Source of the DNA: Prostheceraeus crozeri
Lineage: Eukaryota > Platyhelminthes > Polycladida > Euryleptidae
Direction of reading: 5' to 3'
Assembly: GCA_907163375.1 (NCBI GenBank)
Contig: CAJQUW010005267.1
Coordinates: 682,001-746,000 of the forward strand
DNA length: 64,000 nucleotides
Under the pieces are notes generated by a model, which ran no database searches, was not told the origin of the DNA, and saw nothing but the letters and a program-made list of their open reading frames with translations. The position numbers and the translations under genes were made by a program. Every line of letters begins with the position of its first letter. Position 1 is the first letter of the stretch. This document shows positions 55,908-64,000 of this stretch, piece after piece.

Positions 55908-57028
55908 TCATTGCATCTGTAATACAATTTGGAAGTCGGCAAGTTTAGACCAAGCTTGTTCGGAACGATAAGCACGACAAAGACATTTTACTTCGTTTTC
56001 ATGAACAATGATACATTTGATTTCTATAAATTCCAGTTCTTCGTCTAGAAAAGCGTAATAAGAGGCACACTGAAAGTTTTTACCATATGAATATGAATGG
56101 AAAACATTTTCATTCACTCGAACTTTCGAGACAAAGCAACAGTTCGGAGCATCGACAGAAAAACTTTCCAAAGATGAAGCAAACATGTTATTTAGGTTTT
56201 CAAATCTTAAAGTTTCGATACCAATCAACTTCTTTGTCTTCGCAATGCCATACATTTGCAAGAAACGTTCACCTATCTGTTTGCCTTGACCTCTCATTCC
56301 AGTAACGGACCTTTTCAAAAACCTATTGACATTTTCAAAACATGTTGCTGAAGCATTAGGCAATAAACCAAAATTTTCGACTTGTGCCGGAAGATGACAG
56401 ATCGCGTGCAACGATCCTGCTCCTACTCCAGGACCAAATGTGATTCTCAGCCACTTTTGGAAGAAAAAATGTGTTTCTTTACAAAATGGAATGACCCGAG
56501 GGTCAACAAATTGTCGATAAAGCATAAATCGATGCTGAGAGACATGAATAAAGACAAAGAAGTTGATGTTCCACATAGTTATTTCTACCCTCATAAAGTT
56601 TGAATAAACAAATCGGGGAATAGTACAACAAAAACAAGTTGTGTTCCTGCGCTTTCCACAAACATAGTTCTTGCAAATTACGAGGTTTTCGTCTAAACCA
56701 ATGTGGAACTTTGATAATCGAAATTGATGATAAGAGAACGCTTACGTTGACAAGTTTTTTCTCTAAAATCGTGGTAAGAAGTTTTCGAACAATGCCAAGG
56801 TATACCAGATGCATGATATCATACGGTACTTGAATTGGTAACATCAATAGTTGCGACAAAGATGTTCTACCTTCAACCCCATAAACTGTGGCTTTAATCG
56901 TTCCCTTTCGCTGATGACGTCGATGCGAATCGAAGGTTCGAAGTCGCAGATTCCTCTCAAAAGGGAAAACCATTTTTCGTACATCCTAATCATACGTTCC
57001 TTTTATCAAGCATGTTGAACAACCGTAT
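55908..57028 (-). pseudogene. EnSpm-like transposase, C-terminal exon
   Basis: The exon begins with YGCSTC (zinc-type C-x2-C), then LRTFDSHRRHQRKG, VYGVEGRTSL and PIQVPYDIMHLVYLGIVRKL. WFRRKPRNLQELCLWKAQE and LFLLYYSP follow. The last block is GAGSLHAICHLPAQVENFGL with SATCFENVNRFLKRSV, where the Glu of CFEN is the expected third catalytic residue. This order is that of the animal EnSpm/CACTA-like (DUF4218-related) transposases. Damage: an in-frame TAG at 56,986-56,988 and a frameshift near 56,525. Confidence 0.72.
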
Positions 57029-57380
57029 CTGAAAATGAAAATTCAAATAAAAATTTAGCAGATAATTGGTAGAATGCTTTTATCATTCACGTTTCTTACA
57101 TGCATGATACCTGCAACACTAGATAGAAATCGGTAATCCGATCAATTGTTTTAACTTAAATTCATTACGAATAATCGAAATAAACCTCTTGAAAGTAAGG
57201 TTGGCAAATAAAGTAATATGCGGTTATATTTTACTTTTTACCGTTATATTCCGATCTTCAAGGTTCAAGGATATGACAGACATTTAAATCATGACATGCA
57301 TATACTGATACAAATTTTAAGATCAGGATGCCCTTCGAGGTTCCTACTCATGATACTATACAGTAGAGATAACAAAAATT

Positions 57381-58859
57381 CTAATACATAAAACTGATCT
57401 CTCCATTGCATGGGGGATTCGTTGTGCTCTGGCATGATCTTGCAATTCCAGTATCACGATACCTATTTGCCTCGGTTTTAACTGATCCTATTGTGCGAAG
57501 AGGATAGCTTCCTGAAGAAGGAGTCCCAAATTTTATTTTCGGACAACTGCAGAAAGCACATGGGTATGAACTCCCGTGTGTTTGTATCCCAGCAACAATA
57601 TTAGCCAATTTAAGATCAACTGCGTAGGTGTATTTGAAATCCAGATTAGCTACTTTGAGTAAGTCCAATAATAACCGTACATTTGTGTAACTTTCTTTTA
57701 TATCAGGAACAATTGCCAATATTATAATTCGTTTGACACTCGAATCCAAAAATCCTGTCGCAGAAGACGATGAAACATTGTCAATTGAGGTACGTATGGA
57801 CATACAAATCTTGAAATAGCCTCCACCACCGTCGAGTCCTAATTTCAATTGAAGGTTAGTGTGGCTGCTGTCAATCTGTCGATCATTGCAGATGTGCTGG
57901 ATTAATTGGACTAAGTCATTACAAAACACAACAGGCTTAGATATCTCATCAAATACTTGGAATTCTAAAGAGAACAAGTCACTGAGAGCACTATCTCGAC
58001 TTCGAAAATAATCATCACTGTTTGACTCAATAACACTTTTACCAAGAGTACTTCGCATGAAAGGCATAACCTTGTGAATCATGGCGGAGTTCGAAGCTCC
58101 CAGGGACAATTGTAAATTGCTCAAATTTTTCGCAGCAATGCTTCTTGGTGATTGATCATTTATAGTAAGGTTGATTCGGTTTGGCCCTCTTGTTTCGAGA
58201 TCTAAATGCTGATGAAGATTTGGTTCATGATGTCGCTCAGAAGAAGATGATTCTCTCCTTCTATGTGAAATCATACTGCTGGCTACAACATCCTGCGTAC
58301 GTTTATCAGAATCTTTGCACATATGTATTATATTTTGTCGAAGAGTGCTGACTGTACATTTATGAGTGATACCACGGCCAACCGGAGATTTGCATTGAAC
58401 GCATATAACTTGCACACTATTTCTTGTATCATGAGACATCATTGAATCAGGGGACTTGATAGTAGGACGACCTTTTTTACGTTTTGGTATACACGTTCCT
58501 TTTTTTCTTGCAATTTGACATATCAAGCATTCACAAAATGTATAGCCAACTGATCGCGTGTTTATTTCAAAAGCTGGTTTCACAAGGCTAAAATCATTAA
58601 CTTCCGGCAAGATACCCTGTTCCTTCACACCACTTTCAATTTTGAGAAGATTTGAGCGACAATTCGAGCAAATGGCAGCAGGTAGGCATTCATCGTTTGT
58701 TGTATAGTTTTCTATAAAGAAAGCTCGGATTCTTCGTAAAACGGCATCCGTGATTGGACAGTCTCCTTTTTCCATACATATAAGGCATACTCTATATCTG
58801 TTTTCTTCATGACTTCTAGCTTTGTTTGTATGTGCATGTGCCATCACAAAAGATAACAC
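57381..58859 (-). CDS. Second transposase-like gene in the EnSpm intron, N-terminal part open
   Basis: A 492-codon frame. The start at 58,844 (MAHAHTNKARSHEENRYR) is more plausible than the upstream ATG. Cysteine pairs form at least three zinc clusters: RVCLICMEKGDC with CSNCRSNLL (about 24-72), CECLICQIARKKGTC (about 108-122), and VICVQCKSPVGRGITHKC (about 151-168). The core has LGLDGGGGYFKICMSI (about 346-361) and TYAVDLKLANIVAGI (about 417), then YPCAFCSCPK (about 434-443). The two aspartates followed by C-x2-C resemble the RNase H-type arrangement of several transposases, RAG1/Transib included. The catalytic end expected downstream is absent. I know similar invertebrate transposon proteins but cannot name the superfamily. 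Confidence 0.55.
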   Translation of the reverse strand: MLSFVMAHAHTNKARSHEENRYRVCLICMEKGDCPITDAVLRRIRAFFIENYTTNDECLPAAICSNCRSNLLKIESGVKEQGILPEVNDFSLVKPAFEINTRSVGYTFCECLICQIARKKGTCIPKRKKGRPTIKSPDSMMSHDTRNSVQVICVQCKSPVGRGITHKCTVSTLRQNIIHMCKDSDKRTQDVVASSMISHRRRESSSSERHHEPNLHQHLDLETRGPNRINLTINDQSPRSIAAKNLSNLQLSLGASNSAMIHKVMPFMRSTLGKSVIESNSDDYFRSRDSALSDLFSLEFQVFDEISKPVVFCNDLVQLIQHICNDRQIDSSHTNLQLKLGLDGGGGYFKICMSIRTSIDNVSSSSATGFLDSSVKRIIILAIVPDIKESYTNVRLLLDLLKVANLDFKYTYAVDLKLANIVAGIQTHGSSYPCAFCSCPKIKFGTPSSGSYPLRTIGSVKTEANRYRDTGIARSCQSTTNPPCNGEISFMY

Positions 58860-59650
58860 GCGATAAGAATCAAGTCGTAATGTCGTATCGTTAGAATATT
58901 GGCACTGTTAATTGTGATCAAGCGCACCAGTTGCTGCTGATAAACAGTTTGGAAGCTCGCGCATTAAAATCAATTATGTTGACACGGCGTTCATGAATAG
59001 AATTCATCCTGTTTTATACCATTATCAGACAGACAGATATTCTTGACAGAGCAGATACTGTAGTGCATAGAGGTCGGATTATTAGATATCTATGTTAGGA
59101 GAGGACAATAGCATGGACATCTGAACTCTATGCTGCAGCGCGAGTGAATAGTGATCAAATCAATGAATTACTGCGGTGTCAGTGAGAAGGAGAGACAAGA
59201 ATTTCAGGCGTTCGGTTTTCATTGCCGCTGAACACTCAGCGGCAATGACAATCTACACAGTTTGTCAAACAACAACAAGATCTTTAATGTTATATCCGAA
59301 GCATCTTTTCGTATATGAGTTCCCATGAAGGAAATGGATATTGTGATAATCACGGTACAAGAAAAAATACGTCTGCAGTGCATAAAGTCATGTAGATAAC
59401 AAATTTATATATAATGTCATAAAATTCGCATAGGTTTGTTAACCAGAATATCATTATGTCGGTAACTTATGAACCGCCACGTTGCATATATGGCTAACAA
59501 TATCATCATATGATTGTTTGATATATTGTCGTTGCTATCAATGTAGTACATTAATGTACATAACAGATGTGATATAAGCCTACGCCTCATTTCACTCACA
59601 AAAACAGAGATAATGGGGAAAATATTTTGGAATTCATTTTTCTAATTAGA
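58860..59650. other. Non-coding, within the EnSpm-like intron
   Basis: No feature apart from a short hairpin GCCGCTGAACACTCAGCGGC at about 59,233-59,252. Confidence 0.35.
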
Positions 59651-59654
59651 AATT

Positions 59655-60015
59655 TCGAATTTTGATCGTCAAATTTTTTCTTTATTAGTACATTTAAATG
59701 TGCTTCTGAATAATCTGAAACAACTATGAATACATAATTATCGAATAATGGCAATAGAAATCGTATCCATGCAGTTATAGAGATGAAAAAAAATATATCA
59801 TAAAATTCAAATTTAAAATTTGAATTTTTTTCAAAAATATTTGAATTTTGACGGTTAAGTAGGTCTAAATTTGTTAGAATGTGTTTCTGCATTATCTTTG
59901 GGTATTTCTAGATAAGACTATCAAAATATGACAGTACAAATCATTTGCAACCAGATACAGAGAAATCAAAAAAATGTATAATGGAATTTAATATTTGAAA
60001 TTTGATTTTTTTAAA
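59655..60015. repeat. Degenerate tandem pair, unit about 178 bp
   Basis: Two very AT-rich units are aligned on TTTGAATTTTGA(T/C)GGT..., an inner 'TTAGAATGTG(T/C)TTCTG(A/C)AT(T/A)ATCT' block, 'GCA..CAG(T/A)TA.AGAGA' and a closing AAAATTTGAATTTTTT. The units begin near 59,655 and 59,838. Confidence 0.55.
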
Positions 60016-60362
60016 GAATTGGTCCTGCAGGCGAATTATTTGAGAGACCTATGTAGTAGTTCTTAGAATGATATTAGATGTCAAAAAAAGTGGTCGCTAA
60101 GGGCTCGCATTTTTGACCGCTTGATCGACCCAGCCGACAGGTGTGACAGCAAAGAGACACAGACGATGTCAAGTTCTGCAGAGAAGTTTGTGAACGTATT
60201 TTCATGAGCCTGCTAACTTTTTTAATACTGATCGGAGAGCCCAACATTATCGAGAAAACTTTTGCGCAATGATCTGAATTCTTCGAATCTGAAGGAGTCG
60301 TGGCGATCGGAGCATTTTGAAGGAATTCAGAGCAATCCGCAAGCGACGCACGACTATTTTTC

Positions 60363-60995
60363 CTATCTCTGTAAGGTATTAAAAATTTCTTTTTGCCCAC
60401 TTATTACGTTCCTGCATGTGCCATCTGTGTGAATCAGTTTGCACTTATAGCAAAGTGATGCGATTAAACAATCTAATTCTGTGGGAGTCGACCTGTCTAA
60501 TTCTGTGGCTTGTCCGATATTCAGCATATACGCGATATATAGAAATCTTGCCCAGAAGTATTTGATCAACATAGATAAATTCAACGTAGCAGCAGGTCAA
60601 TGGCTTGAAATGTGGAACCTATCGCTGTATGTTGTTCCTGATGTACATCGCCTTGTCAATAAATTCATCAATTGCACAAGGTTGTCCTGCCTCTAAGCAT
60701 TCATGGTTTCATAGAAATCTGATCGCTCACGATCTATTAAGAGTGGAATCAGTGCAAGTCTTTCAGCTCTATATTGAAGACAAATTGATATGAAATGAAA
60801 AGTGTCTTCTGTTTCATTTTTGTCACAAAATTTACCAGCAAGATCACAATGAGTGTTTCGATTTTGATACGTTCCAGTTTCTGCTGCGAGAGTATGATTG
60901 TCTGTACGTAATTTAAGTATATTATCAATATTGATTTTATCACCAATTAAACATAAATATTGTTTCACTTCGCAATGAAATCTACATAATTCCAA
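60363..60995 (-). pseudogene. LINE C-terminal fragment
   Basis: The minus strand 60,995-60,693 has LRTDNHTLAAETGTY and then a C-x-C-type end: CDLAGKFCDKNETEDTFHFI followed by SICLQYRAERL. This is the 'LR...H.L..E.G.....C..C....ED..HF...C..Y...R' module at the very C-terminus of CR1/L2-like and related LINE proteins. A following frame (60,584-60,500) has KYFWARFLYIAYML, like the last residues of such proteins. No reverse transcriptase is attached, so this is a 5'-truncated or partial copy. Confidence 0.5.
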
Positions 60996-61283
60996 ATATC
61001 TTAATCCCTTGTTACTATTTTATGCACTATCTGTGTATAAAACTGCATTATTATTTAGTATTAACTCCTGCGTCATTCGAATATCAGTAAAATAGAATCA
61101 AAGACACCATAAGAAAACAATCTATCTGAATTATATAACTATGATCGAACGGATACAAATCTTAATATATATTTGCAAATCATGAATATATTAATTAGCC
61201 TAACTGGTGTGCGGCTATCAGCTTCAACTACAATCATCAAAACTCAATTTCAATTCAGTATAATCACGACCTGATGAGCATAC
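60996..61283. other. Non-coding, 5' part of the EnSpm-like intron
   Basis: No feature beyond the donor site at its right edge. Confidence 0.35.
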
Positions 61284-62260
61284 CTCGCGTTCATATTTTG
61301 GATTAGGCAGCATGAACATCTCGCAGGAGAATCTGCTACCAATGCAATAACCTTGCAATTAATTTGCCTCCCTCGAAAATTATACACATAATTAATTGAT
61401 GAGATGAGACGAGACTTTCCAATAATATATTCCAATTAGGCTTTGGGGATTTGCCGATGTAAAATCCAACCATTATGATGTTACACATCCGTCTGCGCTC
61501 TGCAGGTGATCGATTAACCAAACTCAACAAAAGAGGTCACATCTGAACTTTGCGGGATAGTTTAGGTGAAAATCCATCCGTATTCAAAATGAAGTAAACT
61601 GTACCCGACGTAATCCTGGAAAACAACTGACCAGTGGTGATGTCAGAATAGCCATTTGAACTCGAAATTTCAAGTAAATCCTCAACACCTGAGTACCTCC
61701 CAAGTATTATTAGTAGCTGTTCCTCAAATGGAAGAATGAAGATATCCCCTTCCTCGGAACTTATTTTTGAAATTGAGGACATCGGTTCCATACAAACAGA
61801 TCTATGTTTATAGAGTGATGGGACTCGGTTTGGTACAGGTAATGCATCAGCAAAGGAGGAAAGCATGCTTTGAAGATATTTCTAAAAGACGAGTAGAGAA
61901 CTCCATCACCGATAAGTTTGAGTCGTAATAAAGTTTTTCATCGTCCCCATCATCTCCATCGCTATCACGGTCACCGTTGTTTATGAAACTTGACGAAGAC
62001 GAATTAGAATCCGAATCGAAGACTAATGGGGATGAAGCCCTTAACGGCAAGAAGACATCATTTATGTCTATTGTTGAAGTTAAATGATCGCCACTAGAAA
62101 CCGTCGGATTGACTATCTCAGTTTCTTGATCACTCGACATATTATTATTGAGTGCCGATGACGAAGAGCTGGAGGATGAATCAAATTCAGTAAATCGATA
62201 CCGACGCACACGGTAGTAAACTGGTTTCTTGCGTTTGGGCATACCTGAAAAAGTAAGCAA
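61284..62260 (-). pseudogene. EnSpm-like transposase, N-terminal exon(s)
   Basis: The likely start at 62,242 gives MPKRKKPVYYRVRRYRFTEF, then a Ser/Asp-rich low-complexity region. LPVPNRVPSLYKHRSV is followed by VYFILNTDGFSPKLSRKVQM (first catalytic Asp in NTDG), RRRMCNIIMVGFYIGKSPKP and INCKVIALVADSPARC (second Asp). The exon ends with QNMNA at an AG|GTATGC donor, and joined to the exon at 57,028 it would read ...NARYGCSTC. Damage: a frameshift near 61,875, a TGA at 61,537-61,539 replacing the usual Trp, and a frameshift near 61,400. The order of motifs matches animal EnSpm-like proteins. Confidence 0.7.
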
Positions 62261-62778
62261 TGTTCAATTAACAAACAGAATTCTATGAATTGGTATTCAG
62301 ATACGAAATGCAAATTTAGATTACTCCAGATGTACCGTCATTCTGTGTCTCTTTCAAGACACCTGACCATCCACAAAATGCCGGATAGCAGATAGTCAAA
62401 TATAACCAACTCCATAACTTGTGGATGAATTACCTTAATATCATATCTTATCTTTAAAGAAGTATATCGTTTTACATGATGGTTTAAAATCAAAACAAGA
62501 TTAATGTTAATTTGATTATATTTGTATTACAGTTATGAGAAATTTATTATGTACCCGAAAACAATCGAACCGAGTATAAGTACACTCTGCATAACGTTTT
62601 TCGAATAATGTTATGGGCCTATAGACAACATCCCATCTTCAGTTAGGAAAAATCACTGACTTGTATTTGTAAAATGCTGAATACTCGAAATATTCAAAGT
62701 CTTTCTAAATGATTACCAATAAAACTAATAAAATAATCAGACGGTGGTGTCATCAAGCAATAAAACACTGTGGAAATT
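62261..62778. other. Non-coding stretch
   Basis: Upstream flank of the EnSpm-like transposase; no promoter or terminal repeat was recognised. Confidence 0.35.
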
Positions 62779-63090
62779 TCACGCAATTACAGGGTCGATT
62801 TCAGAGATTCGGCGATCTCTCTTCAAATCAATCCCTAACTGTTTCACTGCAGCAGTCGCACATCTCAAGGCTTCATCCTGATCATGTGGAAATCTTGCAC
62901 GTATTGCCTCTTTGAAAATCTGTGATCTCTGAGGAGACAATGGTTTCCTCCCCGTATCCCTAACGGGAAATAGCATGCAATCACACAATTCCTCATCGCT
63001 GAACAATACTCTAGATATCCGCTCCCCGTACAGAGTAGGAGGTAAATTTGAACTTCCAAGTTCGGTTAGATTCTGCTCCTTGTAAAACAT
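62779..63090 (-). CDS. BEN-domain-like C-terminal exon
   Basis: 103 codons. LTELGSSNLPPTLYGERISR is followed by VLFSDEELCDCML, then KPLSPQRSQIFKEAIRARFP and a helical end (LRCATAAVKQLGIDLKRDRR). 'LF..EEL' followed by 'L.P.R...I..A...RFP' is the BEN fold, which binds DNA and recruits chromatin factors and also occurs in viral and transposon proteins. The upstream half of the gene is not visible, because a LINE 3' tail begins within a few bases of the frame's start. It may be a host gene exon or part of a transposon. Confidence 0.5.
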   Translation of the reverse strand: MFYKEQNLTELGSSNLPPTLYGERISRVLFSDEELCDCMLFPVRDTGRKPLSPQRSQIFKEAIRARFPHDQDEALRCATAAVKQLGIDLKRDRRISEIDPVIA

Positions 63091-63092
63091 AG

Positions 63093-64000
63093 GGTTGAGT
63101 AGTAGTTGTTGTAGTAGTAGTAGTAGTATAGTGTATATTTGAAAAATGAATGAAAATCTTCAGATACAATGTTCAAATCAGAGTGAAGTAAGTTTGAGCA
63201 GAGATACAACGTCATGTAAAATTTACAACAATTAACGCAGTAATGTGAGTGACGATGGTTAAGACGACCGATTCGTTAGGAGAGATCCAAAAGGTATGAA
63301 CGAATTCTTGCGTTTCATTGTTCTACATAGCGGTATGCGAATGTGCTGAGAATAATTGAGTCTCTTAGGGATCAAATGATGCAATGCATGACAAATATTC
63401 TTTTCAGCATTTCGAAACAGTTTGCGACTTGTCTGTTCACGCCTGGCTCTTAGCGTTGTTTCATCACATCTACACACTTTAAGGTTTGGCGGATACATGA
63501 TTCGATGTGCTCGACGCTCGATGCGGTTTAAACGTTCCTCGTCACCTTTTGATATGCCAACAAACACAGGAGATGCATACTCTAAGATACTCCGAATATA
63601 CAATTTGCATCGGAGAGAAGCGTCATCCACACTGCTATCGTAGAGAGGAAAAATAATACTGACGTCATCAGCGTATTTGACCATTGACACATTCGTTGAG
63701 GGACTTGTCAAATCACTAATATAACAGCAGAAAAAAGAGGGACCAAGGACTGAACCTTGCGGTACACCCTTCAGGACGGGGAATGAATTTGAAAAAAAAC
63801 TTTCTTTCAACTTTGACAACTGATGAACGGTTAGACAAGTAATCAGTGAGCCACAGCAGGAAACCCGATTGGAAGCCTTGAGATTTCAACTTTCGAATAA
63901 GATGTTCATGCTCAATGTTATCAAAAGCCTTTGAGAGGTCACATGCAATCAAGGCGGCACCATTGCTCGTCTTGTCATCATACTGTTCTGTCACTTTATC
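63093..64000 (-). mobile_element. Internally deleted LINE, running off the window
   Basis: A minus-strand LINE whose 3' end is an (ACT)n/(AAC)n microsatellite (63,093-63,133), the tail type of some CR1-, RTE- or L2-like elements. From 64,000 inward the reverse transcriptase has DLSKAFDNIEHEHLIRKLKS, LKGVPQGSVLGPSFF and the catalytic KYADDVSII. A frameshift lies near 63,805. About ten residues after YADD the sequence jumps to YIRSILEYASPVFVGISKGD, a block normally about 130-150 residues further on. A large internal deletion at about 63,615 is therefore inferred. The rest of the element lies beyond the window. Confidence 0.75.

Larger units (their letters stand above)
55250..62260 (-). mobile_element. 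EnSpm/CACTA-like DNA transposon with other elements in its intron
   Basis: The transposase is coded in two minus-strand blocks, 62,260-61,284 and 57,028-55,908. They are joined by consensus splice sites (AG|GTATGC at 61,284; TTTTCATTTTCAG before 57,028) in matching phase. The 4,255-bp intron contains a second transposase-like gene (57.4-58.9 kb), a tandem repeat (59.65-60.0 kb) and a LINE tail (60.4-61.0 kb). A repeat cluster at 55.25-55.48 kb may mark the 3' end. The 5' end and terminal repeats were not identified. Confidence 0.65.

Noticed and set aside
1-64000. Search for CRISPR arrays, bacterial operons and tRNA or rRNA genes.
   Set aside because: No regularly spaced identical repeats and no tRNA-like cloverleaf were seen, and the splice sites and element types show the DNA is animal.

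Overview
This is eukaryotic DNA, most likely from a marine or other non-vertebrate invertebrate (possibly lophotrochozoan). It is AT-rich, has short introns with consensus GT/AG sites, and carries an animal-type mix of elements: Polinton, Copia, DD34D mariner, PIF/Harbinger, hAT, pogo, EnSpm-like, LINEs and Penelope-like 3' pieces. I found no tRNA, rRNA or CRISPR. Nearly all recognisable coding sequence is mobile-element derived. The only host-style genes I can argue for are a five-exon gene with DUF4806-like architecture (16.4-20.1 kb, minus) and a BEN-domain-like exon near 62.8-63.1 kb.

Layout. 0.3-15 kb holds a palindromic repeat (two copies), three old transposase relics, and a nest: the second palindrome (10.34-14.67 kb) was hit by a PIF/Harbinger element (10,729-13,615, CAG duplication) and separately by a short hAT (13,871-14,590, 8-bp duplication). 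The Harbinger was itself hit by a Penelope-like 3' end with a hammerhead-like hairpin (12,330-12,485, 13-bp duplication). 16.4-20.1 kb is the DUF4806-like gene. 20.9-31.7 kb is a Copia 3' end abutting a gene-rich but incomplete Polinton (PolB, packaging ATPase, coiled-coil fibre-like protein, capsid-like genes). 31.7-34.75 kb is a LINE. 34.75-38.7 kb looks empty.

38.7-41.7 kb is a spliced hAT relic containing a whole mariner (39,711-41,144). 44.0-49.0 kb has three pogo-like remnants, two with PHD-like zinc fingers and one internally deleted. 49,462-52,174 is a Harbinger with both genes open. 53.5-54.4 kb is a broken Tc1/mariner-type transposase. 55.25-62.26 kb is a spliced EnSpm/CACTA-like element whose 4.25-kb intron holds a second transposase-like gene, a tandem repeat and a LINE tail. 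62.8-64 kb is a BEN-like exon followed by an internally deleted LINE running off the window.

How the parts work together: the Harbinger elements carry the usual pair, a DDE transposase and a divergent Myb/SANT-like partner. The Polinton genes would serve protein-primed replication and virion assembly, but integrase and protease are not present. The nests give relative ages: palindrome, then Harbinger 1, then the Penelope-like insertion; hAT-B, then mariner. Family calls rest on motif recognition by eye; no database search was run.
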